From NCBI GenBank assembly GCA_023431055.1, contig JAEYXX010000015.1, positions 1 to 34,411 of the forward strand: a DNA stretch of 34,411 nt, written 5' to 3'. Source of the stretch: Pseudomonadota bacterium. Lineage in GTDB: Bacteria > Pseudomonadota > Gammaproteobacteria > Pseudomonadales > Pseudomonadaceae. Positions 1 through 10,477 of this stretch are shown here, in pieces (the stretch's first letter is position 1; every line of letters starts with the position of its first letter). The position numbers and the translations under genes were made by a program. The notes under the pieces are model-generated. The model did no database searches and was not told the DNA's origin. It was given only the letters and a program-made list of their open reading frames with translations.

Positions 1-43
1 CCTTACACTGCCAGTCTGCCCGCTTGCTGAGCACCGCCACGAC

Positions 44-904
44 ATGGACATCGATCTGACCCGCACCTTTCTGGAAATCGTTCGCAGCGGCAGCTTCATC
101 GCCGCCGCCGAACGCCTGCACGTTACCCAGACAGCCGTCACGGCGCGCATCCAGAAGCTAGAAGGTCACCTCAACTGCACGCTGTTCGTACGCAACCGAG
201 CCGGGGCCAAGCTGACGGCCGACGGCGAAGCCTTCGTCGCCTATGCCAACCAGATACTGCAAACCTGGGAGGCGGCGCAGCGCGACCTGCCGCTGCCGGA
301 TGGCTATCACAACGTCATCCACGTCGGCGGCGAAGTCAGCCTGTGCAACCCGCTAATGCTGCGCTGGGTCAGTCGCATCCGTGCGCACATCGACCAGTAC
401 GCCGTGCACACCCATATCGGCGACGGCCAGGAACTGCTGCGTCAACTGGAACTGGGCGTGCTGGATGCCGCCCTGGTGTATCAGCCGAACTACTGGCCTG
501 GCATGCAGGTGGAGCAGTTGCTGGAAGAAAAACTGATCCTGGTGCGTGCGAAGAATCCCGAACCCTATGTGTACGTCGACTGGGGCGAGGCCTTCCGCCT
601 GCAACACGACAGCGCGCTGCCAGATCGGGCCAAGGCGCCGGTGTCCTTCAACCTCGGGCCGCTGGCCCTGCAGTACATCCTCGAACACGGCGGCTCTGGC
701 TACTTCCGCACGCGAGTGGTGCAGAGCTACCTGGACAAGAAGGTGCTCAAACGCGTACCCCGTGCGCCCGAGTTCAGCTACCCGACCTACCTGGTATATT
801 CCCGGGAGCGCGACTCGGCAGTGCTGCAGCAGTCGTTCGATCTGCTGCGCGAGATCATTGCCGAAGACACCGACTGGTCGCAGCGCTGGGACCCAATGAT
901 CTGA
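44..904 (+). CDS. LysR-family transcriptional regulator
   Basis: DNA-binding regulator of the LysR type, 286 aa. The N-terminal winged helix-turn-helix is clear at residues 5-60: an FLEIVRSGSF stretch, then AAAERLHVTQTAVTARI as the recognition part and the usual L-x-x-LF-R-N ending. The rest is the LysR effector-binding domain, with a VGGEVSL start near residue 93. The target genes and inducer cannot be read from sequence. It converges on pagL, and a strong two-way terminator separates the two. The start chosen is the first ATG that gives a full-length HTH; no clear ribosome binding site is visible upstream. Confidence 0.9.
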   Translation: MDIDLTRTFLEIVRSGSFIAAAERLHVTQTAVTARIQKLEGHLNCTLFVRNRAGAKLTADGEAFVAYANQILQTWEAAQRDLPLPDGYHNVIHVGGEVSLCNPLMLRWVSRIRAHIDQYAVHTHIGDGQELLRQLELGVLDAALVYQPNYWPGMQVEQLLEEKLILVRAKNPEPYVYVDWGEAFRLQHDSALPDRAKAPVSFNLGPLALQYILEHGGSGYFRTRVVQSYLDKKVLKRVPRAPEFSYPTYLVYSRERDSAVLQQSFDLLREIIAEDTDWSQRWDPMI

Positions 905-918
905 GCACCACCTGAAAC

Positions 919-947
919 GAAATCGCCCCTCGTAGAGGGGCGATTTC
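919..947. terminator. Bidirectional terminator between lysR and pagL
   Basis: Perfect 13-bp inverted repeat, GAAATCGCCCCTC at 919-931 and its complement at 935-947, with a three-base loop. Each side ends in a short T-rich run, so it can serve both converging genes. Confidence 0.85.
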
Positions 948-969
948 TTCACAGTGCCGCGACGGCTGC

Positions 970-1485
970 TTAAAAACTCATGCGGTAATGCACGGTGTAG
1001 GCTTCGGCGCCATCGTTGGGCTTCTTCAGACCGGCGTTGGAATAGTGGATAGCCCGCAGGCCGATTTCCTGCCCAGCGAAACGCAGGCCTACACCGATGC
1101 GATCTTCGAACTGGAAGGACGAACCCAGCTCGTTGCTTTCCAGCTCGGTGCTGGAAAACGCAGCAACGCCGATGCCGGCTTCGATGTAGGGGCGAACGTT
1201 CTGCCCGGCGAACTCGTAAACGAATACCGGGGCGAAGGACAGGCTGTGGTTGCTCGCCGTGTCATCGCCATCCCAATAGGTGTAGCCCAGGTCCCAATAA
1301 CCCGTCAGACGGCCATAGCTGCTTTCCAGCCAGCTATGGTTCCAGTCCCACTGCGCGCCCAAACGGTAAACCATGGTGGAATCGCCACTCTGACCAATAG
1401 CCGCGGTTACATCCGCAGCCTGCGCAGCGCCCAGAGCCCCGAACGAGAGCGCAGTGGCTGCAGCAAAGGCATACAACTTCTTCAT
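970..1485 (-). CDS. pagL: Lipid A 3-O-deacylase PagL
   Basis: Outer-membrane beta-barrel enzyme that removes the 3-O acyl chain from lipid A. The 171-aa product has a typical signal peptide (MKKLYAF start, hydrophobic core, AQA-A cleavage near residue 23). The C-terminal motif HYSNAGLKKPNDG carries the expected active-site residues His147 and Ser149, with Glu161 just after it, and the chain ends in aromatic YRMSF, as outer-membrane proteins do. The ATG is preceded by AAGGA. It lies next to murI as in P. aeruginosa, but faces a terminator and is probably transcribed alone. Confidence 0.93.
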   Translation of the reverse strand: MKKLYAFAAATALSFGALGAAQAADVTAAIGQSGDSTMVYRLGAQWDWNHSWLESSYGRLTGYWDLGYTYWDGDDTASNHSLSFAPVFVYEFAGQNVRPYIEAGIGVAAFSSTELESNELGSSFQFEDRIGVGLRFAGQEIGLRAIHYSNAGLKKPNDGAEAYTVHYRMSF

Positions 1486-1580
1486 GAGTCATTCCTTTTT
1501 TAGCGAGAGGTTTTTATCAGGCCGTGACAAAAATATAGAAGTATCCGATAGGAGGGATAGCCTAATCGGAGAAAAATTCA

Positions 1581-2369
1581 CTATATCGAAAGAACTTCGG
1601 CTTTTTCGCCTAACAAAATCGGCAGTACTCGACAAAGTTGCGAAACTTCACCGCTGCTCCAATAGCGAGTCGCCTGGGCCGGTGTGGTCGCCAGCAGGTC
1701 ATGCTGAGTGAGCAGACGCTGCAACTGACGCGCCACTGCCGCACCGGTATCGATCAGGGTCACCGATGGCGGCACCAGCTCACCCAGCAACGGGCGCAGG
1801 AAGGGATAGTGAGTGCAGCCGAGAATCAGCGTGTCGCAACCCTCCGCCAGCAGCGGCGCCACATACCCCTGCAGCAGTTCACGCGTAGCCGGTGCCTGCA
1901 GCTCTCCCGCCTCGATGCATTCCACCAGCCCCGGGCAAGGCTGGGTAATCACCCGCACGTCATTGGCGAAGCGATCGAGCAACGCAGCGAATCGTGCGCT
2001 CTTGAGCGTACCGGTGGTCGCCAGCACACCGACCACGCCACTGCGGGTCGCTGCTGCCGCCGGTTTCACCGCTGGTTCCATGCCGACGATGGGCAAATCC
2101 GCATAACGTTCGCGCAATTCTCCAGCCGCAGCGGCAGTCGCGGTATTGCACGCCAGCACCAGGGCCTTGGCACCCTGCGCGCGCAAGTGCTCGGTGATCA
2201 CTACGCAGCGCTCGCGAATGTACTCCGGGCTTTTTTCGCCATAGGGCACATGGCCGCTGTCGGCAACGTAGAGCAACGTCTCGTTGGGCAGCAACTGACG
2301 AATCTCGCGCAGCACCGACAGGCCACCGACGCCCGAGTCAAAAACGCCAATCGGTGCGTTACTGGGCAT
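1581..2369 (-). CDS. murI: Glutamate racemase
   Basis: Converts L-glutamate to D-glutamate for peptidoglycan. The 262-aa product starts [16 protein letters not shown] and contains both catalytic cysteine motifs: LACNTATAA (Cys74) and LGCTHYPFL. The start ATG lies inside the end of moeB (11-base overlap), so the two are translationally coupled. A start 27 bases further upstream is possible but would add residues not expected in the family. Last gene of the leftward hemA-prfA-prmC-moeB-murI operon. Confidence 0.94.
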   Translation of the reverse strand: MPSNAPIGVFDSGVGGLSVLREIRQLLPNETLLYVADSGHVPYGEKSPEYIRERCVVITEHLRAQGAKALVLACNTATAAAAGELRERYADLPIVGMEPAVKPAAAATRSGVVGVLATTGTLKSARFAALLDRFANDVRVITQPCPGLVECIEAGELQAPATRELLQGYVAPLLAEGCDTLILGCTHYPFLRPLLGELVPPSVTLIDTGAAVARQLQRLLTQHDLLATTPAQATRYWSSGEVSQLCRVLPILLGEKAEVLSI

Positions 2370-3111
2370 CGCCGCAAACGCCGCAGGCAGGATCACGTTT
2401 GACCCGCAACTCGCGAAAGCGCGTACCCAGCGCGTCGATCAGCAGCAGGCGGCCCACCAGCGGCTCACCGAAACCGGCCAGCAGCTTGAGCGCCTCCAGC
2501 GCCTGCAGGCTACCGACCAGGCCGACCAGCGGGCCGACCACGCCAGCCTCGCTGCAGGTCAGCTCGGCTTCGCTGCCGTGGCCGTACAGGCAGTGATAGC
2601 AGGGACTGGCCGTATTGCGCGGATCGAATACCGACAGCTGGCCTTCCAGGCGGATCGCCGCACCGGACACCAGCGGCTTGCCGGCTGCAACGCAGGCAGC
2701 ATTGACCGCCTCGCGCGTGGCGAAGTTGTCCGAGCAGTCCAGCACCAGGTCGACGGCGCTCACGGCAGCGGCCAAGGAATCGACATCCAGTGCCTGGCGA
2801 TGCGGCACCAGGTTGATCTGCGGGTTGAGGGCCGCCAGGCGCGCCATGGCCGAGTCCACCTTGGCCTGGCCGATGCTGGCAGTGTCGTGGGCGATCTGCC
2901 GCTGCAGGTTGGTCAGGTCCACCGTATCGAAGTCGGCCAGGTGCAATTCACCGACGCCGGCCGCGGCCAGGTACAGCGCCACCGGCGAGCCCAACCCGCC
3001 CATGCCGACGATCAGAACTCGGCCCTGCTTGAGGCGCAACTGGCCGTCCACGTCGATCTGTTTCAGCAGAATCTGCCGGCTGTAACGCAGCAGTTCATCA
3101 TCGCTCAGCAT
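2359..3111 (-). CDS. moeB: MoeB/ThiF-family adenylyltransferase
   Basis: E1-like enzyme that adenylates the C-terminal Gly-Gly of a sulfur-carrier protein (MoaD and/or ThiS type). The 250-aa product has the ATP-binding GMGGLGS motif at residues 36-42, a [13 protein letters not shown] segment, the CYHC...CGVC zinc cysteines and the LTCSEAGV cysteine region. The start is four bases after the prmC stop codon. A moaD gene with the matching Gly-Gly tail is about 22 kb away in this window, so MoaD is a likely substrate. MoeB and the thiamin or thiolation paralogues are hard to separate by sequence. Confidence 0.88.
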   Translation of the reverse strand: MLSDDELLRYSRQILLKQIDVDGQLRLKQGRVLIVGMGGLGSPVALYLAAAGVGELHLADFDTVDLTNLQRQIAHDTASIGQAKVDSAMARLAALNPQINLVPHRQALDVDSLAAAVSAVDLVLDCSDNFATREAVNAACVAAGKPLVSGAAIRLEGQLSVFDPRNTASPCYHCLYGHGSEAELTCSEAGVVGPLVGLVGSLQALEALKLLAGFGEPLVGRLLLIDALGTRFRELRVKRDPACGVCGDAQ

Positions 3112-3115
3112 CTGA

Positions 3116-3949
3116 TCACTCACGGTCGAAACGTCCCAAACTGATGCGCTCGTGGTCGCCCAGGTCACGCCGGCTCTCGACCTCGACGAAACCACCATCG
3201 GCGAGCAGGCGGCGCACGTCCACGGCCTGGTCGAAGCCGTGCTCCAGCAGCAGCCAGCCCCCGGATAGCAGGTGGTCCGGCGCGGCCTGGATGATCGCAC
3301 GAATATCGTCCAACCCGTCGTTACCAGCGACCAGGGCGCTGCTCGGCTCGAAACGCACGTCACCCTGCTCGAGGTGCTGGTCGTCCGCGCGGATATAAGG
3401 CGGGTTGCTCAGAATCAGGCCATAACGCTGCCCAGGCAGGGCGGAAAACCAGTGGCTGTGCACGAAGCGGGCATTACCCAGTTGCAGGCGCTGGCGATTG
3501 CGCTCGGCCAGCGCCACGGCCTCCTCGATGCGATCCACGCCGGTCACCTGCCAGGCCGGACGCTCGCTGGCCAGAGCCAGAGCGATGGCGCCAGTGCCAG
3601 TGCCGAGATCCAGCGCCACCAAGGGCGTGGCCGGCAGCAGGTCGAGCGCAGTTTCCACCAGTAGCTCGGTATCCGGACGTGGAATCAGGGTATGCGGCGC
3701 CACTTCCAGATGCAGACTCCAGAAGCCCTGATGACCGAGGATATAGGCCACCGGCTCGCCACTCCGGCGGCGCTGCATGAACGCGTTGAACTGCGCTTGC
3801 TGGGCCGCGTCCAGATCACGCTCCGGCCAGGTGCGCAGGTAGCTGCGCGGCTTGTTCAGCGCGGCGGCCAACAGCAACTCGGCGTCCAGCCGGGGCGTGG
3901 GCGAATCGGGCAGATCAGCGGTATTGAGCACGGATTCGATGCTAGCCAT
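3116..3949 (-). CDS. prmC: Release factor glutamine methyltransferase
   Basis: Methylates the glutamine of the GGQ motif in release factors 1 and 2. The 277-aa protein has the SAM-binding DLGTGTG at residues 114-120 and the catalytic NPPY at 182-185. The start MASIESVLNTADL follows a GAGAGAAAT ribosome site. Its substrate gene prfA is immediately upstream in the same operon, separated by a REP element. Confidence 0.95.
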   Translation of the reverse strand: MASIESVLNTADLPDSPTPRLDAELLLAAALNKPRSYLRTWPERDLDAAQQAQFNAFMQRRRSGEPVAYILGHQGFWSLHLEVAPHTLIPRPDTELLVETALDLLPATPLVALDLGTGTGAIALALASERPAWQVTGVDRIEEAVALAERNRQRLQLGNARFVHSHWFSALPGQRYGLILSNPPYIRADDQHLEQGDVRFEPSSALVAGNDGLDDIRAIIQAAPDHLLSGGWLLLEHGFDQAVDVRRLLADGGFVEVESRRDLGDHERISLGRFDRE

Positions 3950-3958
3950 ATTTCTCTC

Positions 3959-4009
3959 GTAGCCCGGATGCAATCCGGGAAGTATGTCCCCGGATTGCAT
4001 CCGGGCTAC
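3959..4009. repeat. REP-type inverted repeat, family A copy 1
   Basis: Two perfect 21-base arms (3959-3979 and 3989-4009) around a nine-base loop; the core is AGCCCGGATGCAATCCGGG. Related copies lie at 9098-9156 and 26079-26137. It sits inside the operon between prfA and prmC, where such hairpins can modulate mRNA decay. Confidence 0.85.
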
Positions 4010-4077
4010 GGTTCTGCTGCAAGCGGCACGCGCTCCGTAGGGCGCGCCATGCGCACCGCAACGACCTCAAGCGAAAC

Positions 4078-5160
4078 TCAATCGCCCAGCGCTGCCAACT
4101 GATCAGCCTGGTATTCGGCCAGCAGCGGTTCGATCACCGCCTCCACGCCTCCGGCCATCACTTCGCTCAGCGAATACAGGGTCAGGTTGATGCGGTGATC
4201 GGTCACCCGGCCCTGCGGAAAATTGTAGGTACGGATACGCTCGGAGCGGTCGCCGGAGCCCACCAGCAGCTTGCGCGTCTCGGAGATTTCCTTGTGCGCC
4301 GCCGCTTCCTGCTGGTCCTGCAGCTTGGCCGCGAGCCAGGCCATGGCCTTGGCGCGGTTCTTGTGCTGCGAGCGCTCTTCCTGGCATTCCACCACGGTGC
4401 CGGTGGGAATGTGGGTAATACGGATCGCCGAGTCGGTGGTGTTGACGTGCTGGCCGCCGGCGCCGGAGCTGCGATAGGTATCGACGCGCAGGTCGGCCGG
4501 GTTGATCTCGATGGCCGCCTGTTCGTCCGGCTCCGGCAATACCGCCACGGTGCAGGCCGAGGTGTGGATACGGCCCTGGGATTCGGTCTCCGGCACGCGC
4601 TGCACGCGATGGGCGCCGGACTCGAACTTGAGCTTGGCGTAGACGTTGTCACCCTCGACGCGGGCGATCACTTCCTTATAGCCGCCATGCTCGCCCTCGT
4701 TGGCCGACAACACCTCGACACGCCAACCCTGCTTCTCGGCATAGCGCGAGTACATGCGGAACAGATCGCCGGAGAAGATCGCCGCCTCATCGCCACCGGT
4801 GCCGGCGCGGATTTCCAGATAGACGTTACGGCCATCGTTGGGGTCCTTGGGCAGCAGCATGCGTTGCAGCTTGTCCTCCAGACCGACCAGCGCCTCCTTG
4901 GCCTGATCCACTTCCAGCTCGGCCATCTCGCGCAGATCCGGGTCACTGTCCTTGAGCAGCGCCTGAGCACCTTCTAGGTCGCTCTGCACCTTGCGCAGCT
5001 CGCGGAAGGTGGCAATCACCGGCTCGATCTCGGCGTATTCCTTGGAGTAAGCACGGAACTGCGTCTGCTTGGCAATCACCTCGGCATCGCCGAGCAGCGC
5101 CGTCAGTTCCTCGAAGCGGTCGCTGAGGTTGTCCAGCTTGTTCAACAGTGAAGCTTTCAT
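4078..5160 (-). CDS. prfA: Peptide chain release factor 1
   Basis: Recognises UAA and UAG stop codons and triggers peptide release. The 360-aa product has the usual length. It contains the codon-reading P-x-T motif (PET, residues 190-192) and the catalytic GGQ at 235-237 in [15 protein letters not shown]. The start codon overlaps the hemA stop codon (ATGA), so translation is coupled to hemA, as in other gammaproteobacteria. Confidence 0.97.
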   Translation of the reverse strand: MKASLLNKLDNLSDRFEELTALLGDAEVIAKQTQFRAYSKEYAEIEPVIATFRELRKVQSDLEGAQALLKDSDPDLREMAELEVDQAKEALVGLEDKLQRMLLPKDPNDGRNVYLEIRAGTGGDEAAIFSGDLFRMYSRYAEKQGWRVEVLSANEGEHGGYKEVIARVEGDNVYAKLKFESGAHRVQRVPETESQGRIHTSACTVAVLPEPDEQAAIEINPADLRVDTYRSSGAGGQHVNTTDSAIRITHIPTGTVVECQEERSQHKNRAKAMAWLAAKLQDQQEAAAHKEISETRKLLVGSGDRSERIRTYNFPQGRVTDHRINLTLYSLSEVMAGGVEAVIEPLLAEYQADQLAALGD

Positions 5161-6437
5161 TGCAGACCTTTGTCCTGCGGCGCGCCCTCGTCTAGGGCGA
5201 ACAATTCCTGGGCCAGGCTGAGCGCGTCGATGCGCCCCTCGGCGGTAAGTTTCTTCATGCGTACGCTGGGCGCGTGCAGCAGCTTGTTGGTCAGGCCGCG
5301 CGCCAGTTGCGCCAGCACGTCCTCGGGATTACTGCCGTTGACCAGCATGCGCTGGGCCTTGGCCAGCTCCTCGTCGCGCAGGCGTTCGGCCTGCTGGCGG
5401 TAGGCCTTGAGCACATCGACCGCGGCCAGCTCGCGCAGGCGCTGCATGAAATCGTCGGTGCCGGCTGCCACCAGTTCCTCGGCAGCCTGCGCCGCGCCCT
5501 GACGGCTCTTGAGGTTTTCCTCGATGACTTCGTGCAGGTCATCGACGGTATAGAGGTAGACGTCATCCAGCTCGCCCACCTGCGGTTCGATATCGCGCGG
5601 TACGGCGATGTCGACCATGAAGATCGGCTTGTGCTTGCGCTTTTTCAGCGCACTTTCCACCGCGCCCTTGCCGAGGATCGGCAACTGGCTGGCGGTGGAG
5701 CTGATGACGATATCGCTGTGCGCCAACTCATCGGGAATGTCCGAGAGCAGCACGGCATGGGCGCCGAACTGCTCGGCCAACTGGCTGGCACGCTCCAGGG
5801 TGCGGTTGGCGACAACGATGCGCTTGATGCCCTGATCGTGCAGATGGCGCGCCACCAGGCTGATGGTCTCGCCAGCACCGATCAGCAGCGCCTGGCTGCG
5901 GTGCAGGTCGGCGAAGATCTGCTTGGCCAGGCTGACCGCAGCAAAGGCCACGGATACCGGGTTCTCGCCGATGGCGGTATCGGTGCGCACGGTCTTGGCG
6001 GTACTGAAGGTGGCCTGGAACAGACGACCGAGCAACGGACCGACGGTGCCGGCCTCACGCGCCACGGCGTAGGCAGACTTGAGCTGGCCGAGAATCTGCG
6101 GCTCGCCCAGCACCATCGAGTCGAGCCCGCAGGCGACGCGCATCATGTGCCGAACCGCGTCCTCCTCGCTGTGCACGTAGGCGCAGGCGCGCAATTCGTC
6201 GACGCTCAGGCGGTGATAGTCGGCCAGCCACTGCAGCACTTCATCGCTGCTCAGCTGATCCTGCTCCAGGTACAGCTCGCTGCGGTTGCAGGTAGAGAGG
6301 ATCGCCGCCTCGCGGCTGGGCGTCAGCCGACACAGCTGCTGCAGCGCCTCGACCAGTTGCTCCGGGGTGAAAGCAACGCGCTCGCGCACCTCTACCGAGG
6401 CGGTCTTGTGGTTGATACCGAGGGCGATAAAGGCCAT
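5157..6437 (-). CDS. hemA: Glutamyl-tRNA reductase
   Basis: First committed step of tetrapyrrole synthesis: reduces glutamyl-tRNA to glutamate-1-semialdehyde. The 426-aa product starts [19 protein letters not shown] and has the catalytic Cys50 in STCNRSELY, followed by an NADPH-binding domain (ALLIGAGET region) and a C-terminal dimerisation helix bundle. The start fits the known N-terminus of the family, although the frame stays open upstream. It is the promoter-proximal gene of the leftward operon and is divergent from the TPR lipoprotein gene. Confidence 0.96.
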   Translation of the reverse strand: MAFIALGINHKTASVEVRERVAFTPEQLVEALQQLCRLTPSREAAILSTCNRSELYLEQDQLSSDEVLQWLADYHRLSVDELRACAYVHSEEDAVRHMMRVACGLDSMVLGEPQILGQLKSAYAVAREAGTVGPLLGRLFQATFSTAKTVRTDTAIGENPVSVAFAAVSLAKQIFADLHRSQALLIGAGETISLVARHLHDQGIKRIVVANRTLERASQLAEQFGAHAVLLSDIPDELAHSDIVISSTASQLPILGKGAVESALKKRKHKPIFMVDIAVPRDIEPQVGELDDVYLYTVDDLHEVIEENLKSRQGAAQAAEELVAAGTDDFMQRLRELAAVDVLKAYRQQAERLRDEELAKAQRMLVNGSNPEDVLAQLARGLTNKLLHAPSVRMKKLTAEGRIDALSLAQELFALDEGAPQDKGLQ

Positions 6438-6646
6438 GCAGGGTCGCTGAGGGGCAATACGGGAGCCGGCAATTGTCCTACTTCGCCCCCGAGAGAACAA
6501 CTCCCGCGACCTATTGTCCCAATAGACAGTTCGCCGCATCGTCCTGGCCAGTGGGCTTGCTCCAAGGCTTGTGTCATGATGCCGCGAACGTCGCAGGGCA
6601 CGAGCCAGCACGGCCGTCGCCCCGGAATAACGCACGACAAGGCACT

Positions 6647-8374
6647 ATGAACAGACCCCTCGCGTTGCTCACCGCATTCGCCCTTCTCAGCGGCTGCCAA
6701 ACCTTCGCCCCCAGCGAGCCGGACGGCACGCCGCCGGTACAGGAAGCCGACCAGACCACCCAGCTGGAACCGAGCGAATATGGCTCGTTCAGCGAGGAAA
6801 CCCTGTTCGCCCTGCTCACCGCCGAGCTGGCCGGGCAGCGCAACCGCTTCGACATCGCCCTTGCCAATTACGTGCAGCAGGCTCAGGCCACCGGCGATGC
6901 CGGCGTCGCCGAGCGCGCCTTCCGCATTGCCGAGTATCTCGGCGCCGAACAGGCTGCCCTGGACAGCGCACTGATCTGGGCCAGCAACGCGCCGGGCAAC
7001 ATCGATGCGCAACGCGCCGCCGCCGTGCAGCTGGCCCGCGCCGGCCGCTACGACGAATCCATGACCTACATGGAGCAGGTGCTGCAGCGCCAGGGTGACA
7101 CCCACTTCGATTTCCTTGCCCTGTCCGCCGCGGAAACCGACCCGGACACCCGCGCCGGCCTGCTGCAGGGTTTCGACCGCCTGCTGCGCAAGAACCCGGA
7201 CAACAGTCAGCTGCTGTTCGGCAAGGCCATCCTTCTGCAACAGGACGGTCGCAGCGAAGAGGCGCTGGAACTGCTCGAAGACAGCCCGGCCAGCGCCAAC
7301 CAGGTGTCACCGATCCTGCTGCGCGCGCGCCTGCTGCAGAGCCTCGGCCGTGGCAAAGAGGCCATGCCGATCCTGCAGAAAGGCATCCGCAACAACCCCG
7401 ACGACAAACGCCTGCGCCTGACCTACGCGCGCCTGCTGGTGGAGCAGGATCGCCTCGACGACGCCAAGGGCGAGTTCGCCAAGCTGGTGCAGGAAAACCC
7501 CAACGACGACGACCTGCGTTTCTCCCTGGCGCTGGTGTGCCTGGAAGCCGAAGCCTGGGAAGAAGCCATCGTCTATCTGGAAGAGCTGGTCGAGCGCCGC
7601 AGCCATGTCGACGCCGCCCATTACAACCTCGGCCGCGCCTACGAGGCACTGAAGGACAACGACAGCGCCCTGCAGGAATACGCCCTGGTCGGCCCGAGCA
7701 ACGATTACCTGCCGGCCCAGCAACGCCAGGCCGAGTTGCTACTCAGCCAGCAGCGCAGCGCAGAGGCCAGCGCCCTTCTGGCCCAGGCTCGCGAAGCCCA
7801 ACCCGATTACGCCATCCAGCTGTACCTGATCGAAGCCGAAGGTCTGAGCAATCGCGGCCAGATCGAGCCGGCCTGGGAGGTCATCACCGAGGGGCTGGAA
7901 CAGTTCCCCAATGACCTGAACCTGCTCTACACCCGCGCCATGCTGGCGGAAAAACGCGACGACCTGGCCCAACTGGAAACCGACCTGCGCTACATCATCG
8001 AGCGCGAGCCGGAGCACGCCATGGCCCTCAATGCCCTCGGCTACACCCTGGCCGACCGCACCACGCGCTACCAGGAAGCCTTCGAACTGATCGCCAAAGC
8101 GCACCAGCTCGACCCTGAAGACCCAGCCATTCTCGACAGCCTCGGCTGGGTCAATTACCGCCTGGGCAACCTGCCCGAGGCCGAGCGCCTGCTGCGCCAG
8201 GCGCTGGAGAAATTCCCCGACCACGAAGTGGCTGCGCACCTCGGCGAAGTGCTCTGGGCTCAGGGTAAACAGCGCGAAGCCCGGCGCGTCTGGCGCGATG
8301 CCCTGGAGGCAACGCCCGACAGCCCCATTCTGCGTGACACCCTGTTGCGCCTGACCGGCTCCGAGACTCTTTGA
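6647..8374 (+). CDS. Tetratricopeptide-repeat lipoprotein
   Basis: A 575-aa lipoprotein built almost entirely of TPR helices. It starts with a lipoprotein signal peptide (LLSGC, lipid-modified Cys17) and then has repeated units such as [45 protein letters not shown] and [21 protein letters not shown] arrays act as protein-binding scaffolds; a partner is not evident. It overlaps lolB by one base (TGATG), so the two are co-translated, and the same pairing occurs in P. aeruginosa (PA4667-lolB). A role in envelope or lipoprotein handling is inferred from this pairing only. Confidence 0.88.
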   Translation: MNRPLALLTAFALLSGCQTFAPSEPDGTPPVQEADQTTQLEPSEYGSFSEETLFALLTAELAGQRNRFDIALANYVQQAQATGDAGVAERAFRIAEYLGAEQAALDSALIWASNAPGNIDAQRAAAVQLARAGRYDESMTYMEQVLQRQGDTHFDFLALSAAETDPDTRAGLLQGFDRLLRKNPDNSQLLFGKAILLQQDGRSEEALELLEDSPASANQVSPILLRARLLQSLGRGKEAMPILQKGIRNNPDDKRLRLTYARLLVEQDRLDDAKGEFAKLVQENPNDDDLRFSLALVCLEAEAWEEAIVYLEELVERRSHVDAAHYNLGRAYEALKDNDSALQEYALVGPSNDYLPAQQRQAELLLSQQRSAEASALLAQAREAQPDYAIQLYLIEAEGLSNRGQIEPAWEVITEGLEQFPNDLNLLYTRAMLAEKRDDLAQLETDLRYIIEREPEHAMALNALGYTLADRTTRYQEAFELIAKAHQLDPEDPAILDSLGWVNYRLGNLPEAERLLRQALEKFPDHEVAAHLGEVLWAQGKQREARRVWRDALEATPDSPILRDTLLRLTGSETL

Positions 8375-8988
8375 TGCTTCGTCACCTACTCGTATTCAGC
8401 CTTATCGCCCTGCTCGCCGGCTGCGCCGGCCTCACCTCGCACGAAGCGCTGGAAGGCCAGGGCGACCCGGCCCAGTGGAAAGCCCACAAAGAGCAGATCA
8501 CTCAGCTCGACGGCTGGCAGATCAACGGCAAGATCGGCATCCGCGCCCCGCAGGATTCCGGCAGCGCCACCCTGTTCTGGCTGCAGCGCCAGGATTACTA
8601 CGACATTCGCTTGTCCGGCCCGCTGGGTGGCGGCGCCGCGCGCCTGACCGGGCGCCCGGGCGACATTCTGCTGGAGGTGTCCAACCGCGGCCGTTTCCGC
8701 GCCGAGTCCCCCGAGGCGCTGCTGCGCGAGCAACTGCGCCTGGACCTGCCGGTGTCCAACCTGCTCTGGTGGATTCGCGGCCTGCCCGCCCCGGAGAGCC
8801 GCAGCCGCATCACCCTCGACGGCCAAAGCCACCTGGCGCAGCTGGAACAGGATGGCTGGAAGGTCGAATACCAGCGCTACACCGAGCAGAACGGCTACGC
8901 CCTGCCAGAGCGGATGAAGCTATACGGCCAGGATCTGGAAGTGACCCTGGTGATCAAGGACTGGCAGCCGCGTCAGTTGGGGCAGTAA
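8374..8988 (+). CDS. lolB: Outer-membrane lipoprotein receptor LolB
   Basis: Accepts lipoproteins from LolA in the periplasm and inserts them in the outer membrane. The 204-aa product has signal peptide LIALLAGC with lipidated Cys17, then the LolB signature region [25 protein letters not shown] and the WWIRGLPAP segment. The start ATG overlaps the stop of the TPR gene. Length and position agree with Pseudomonas LolB. Confidence 0.93.
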   Translation: MLRHLLVFSLIALLAGCAGLTSHEALEGQGDPAQWKAHKEQITQLDGWQINGKIGIRAPQDSGSATLFWLQRQDYYDIRLSGPLGGGAARLTGRPGDILLEVSNRGRFRAESPEALLREQLRLDLPVSNLLWWIRGLPAPESRSRITLDGQSHLAQLEQDGWKVEYQRYTEQNGYALPERMKLYGQDLEVTLVIKDWQPRQLGQ

Positions 8989-9097
8989 CCTCGTTTTACT
9001 GCGCGCGAGGACCAAGGAGCGGCTTCAGCCGCGAACCGCCGATACAGCAGAGAATGCGCGATCAGCTCCCCACCACCCGCTTACAGAGGGGTTACCC

Positions 9098-9156
9098 GTA
9101 GCCCGGATGAAATCCGGGAACCGTGGCCACCAAGCCCCGGATTGCATCCGGGCTAC
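9098..9156. repeat. REP-type inverted repeat, family A copy 2
   Basis: Arms GTAGCCCGGATGAAATCCGG and its near-complement around a longer loop; one base differs from the copy at 3959. Part of the lolB-ispE gap (8989-9329), which holds only REP elements and a possible ispE promoter. Confidence 0.8.
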
Positions 9157-9168
9157 GAACCGGGTATT

Positions 9169-9251
9169 TCGCGGCTAAAGCCGCTCCTACGGGGGCGACT
9201 GCGGCGTTTGTAGGAGCGGCTGGGCGGCACTCCGTTTCAGCCGCGATGCTC
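9169..9251. repeat. REP-type repeat, family B (GTAGGAGCGGCT type)
   Basis: Head-to-head copies of the common Pseudomonas element: CGCGGCTAAAGCCGCTCCTA ending at 9190, then GTAGGAGCGGCTGGGCGGC from 9210 with a closing arm TTTCAGCCGCGATGCTCC. A partial copy precedes at 9016-9034 (GGAGCGGCTTCAGCCGCGA). Confidence 0.75.
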
Positions 9252-9329
9252 CTCTGACACACTGCACCGACCGATGCATTTCCCGCATACAATCGCCACA
9301 TGCCTCATAACGATGTCCCTGCCCCGACC

Positions 9330-10199
9330 ATGACCGCCATCCCCGCCCACGCCGAACTCATCCTGCCCGCCCCTGCCAAGCTCAACCTGATGCTGCATAT
9401 CCTCGGCCGCCGCGCCGATGGCTATCACGAGTTGCAGACCCTGTTCCAATTCCTCGACCACGGCGACGAACTCGGTTTCAGCCTGCGCCAGGATGGCGAA
9501 ATTCACCTGCACACGCCCATCGAAGGCGTGCCGCATGACAGCAACCTGATCGTGCGTGCGGCCAGACGCCTGCAGGAAGCTTCAGGCACCACGCTGGGCG
9601 CCGATATCTGGCTGGACAAGCGCCTGCCCATGGGCGGCGGTATCGGCGGCGGCAGCTCGGATGCCGCCACCACCCTGGTTGGCCTCGACCACCTGTGGCA
9701 CACCAAACTGGGCGAAGATCGCCTGGCGGAACTGGGCCTGGCCCTGGGCGCCGACGTGCCGGTCTTCGTACGCGGCCGCGCGGCCTTCGCCGAAGGCGTT
9801 GGCGAGCGCCTGACACCGGTCGAACTGGAGGAACCCTGGTTCCTCGTCGCCGCGCCGCAAGTCTTTGTCAGCACAGCAGAAGTTTTCGGCTCGCCCGAGT
9901 TGACACGCGATACGCCGCCCATTAAAGTTCGCAGCCTTCTTGCGGGGGGTGGTCGAAACGACTGCCAGCCGGTTGTAGAGAAGCGTTACCCAGAAGTTCG
10001 TAACGCTTTGATCTTGTTGAACAAATTTGTTTCAGCTAGATTGACCGGCACTGGAGCTTGCGTATTTGGGAGCTTCCCAAATCGGGACGATGCTGATAAA
10101 GTCGCCCGCCAACTTCCAGGCACTCTGCCGAGCTTTGTCGCTCAAGGTCGCAACATCTCGATGCTGCACCGCAAGCTCCAAGCATTGGCCAAGAAGTGA
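9330..10199 (+). CDS. ispE: 4-diphosphocytidyl-2-C-methyl-D-erythritol kinase
   Basis: GHMP-family kinase of the MEP isoprenoid pathway; phosphorylates CDP-methylerythritol. It has the PAPAKLNL substrate segment, the ATP loop [14 protein letters not shown] and the GADVPVF catalytic aspartate region. The start chosen, [20 protein letters not shown], gives 289 aa, near the family length. An in-frame ATG at 9300 would add ten residues. A TACAAT sequence at 9288-9293 could be a -10 box that places the transcript start near 9300, which favours the later ATG. Neither start has a good ribosome site. Confidence 0.93.
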   Translation: MTAIPAHAELILPAPAKLNLMLHILGRRADGYHELQTLFQFLDHGDELGFSLRQDGEIHLHTPIEGVPHDSNLIVRAARRLQEASGTTLGADIWLDKRLPMGGGIGGGSSDAATTLVGLDHLWHTKLGEDRLAELGLALGADVPVFVRGRAAFAEGVGERLTPVELEEPWFLVAAPQVFVSTAEVFGSPELTRDTPPIKVRSLLAGGGRNDCQPVVEKRYPEVRNALILLNKFVSARLTGTGACVFGSFPNRDDADKVARQLPGTLPSFVAQGRNISMLHRKLQALAKK

Positions 10200-10225
10200 A
10201 TGCTCAGCATTCGGTTATACGATAC

Positions 10226-10300
10226 AGGGGCGTCGCCAAGCGGTAAGGCAGCAGGTTTTGATCCTGCCATGCGTTGGTTCGAATCCAGCCGCCCCTGCCA
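10226..10300 (+). tRNA. tRNA-Gln (TTG), copy 1
   Basis: 75-nt cloverleaf with CCA encoded. Acceptor AGGGGCG pairs with CGCCCCT, the anticodon loop TTTTGAT reads TTG, and the T-loop is GGTTCGAATCC. The anticodon stem is GCAGG/CCTGC. Confidence 0.95.
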
Positions 10301-10356
10301 TAACCTCCCTCGGGAGGCATCGAAAACCGAGTCAACAAGCATTGAACACAGAATAT

Positions 10357-10431
10357 AGGGGCGTCGCCAAGCGGTAAGGCACCAGGTTTTGATCCTGGCA
10401 TGCGTTGGTTCGAATCCAGCCGCCCCTGCCA
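10357..10431 (+). tRNA. tRNA-Gln (TTG), copy 2
   Basis: Tandem copy 56 bases after the first, also 75 nt with encoded CCA. It differs by swapping one anticodon-stem pair (CCAGG/CCTGG). No terminator is seen between it and prs, so tRNA processing may free the prs message. Confidence 0.95.
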
Positions 10432-10477
10432 TTTTCCATACCCATCCAGGTATACCCTCAGCCGGCAGGTACTGCGC

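Noticed and set aside
353..952. Long open frames opposite or out of frame with core genes, such as 353-952 minus or 5274-6650 plus
   Set aside because: High-GC shadows of clearly assigned genes; their sequences are low in complexity and lack family motifs.
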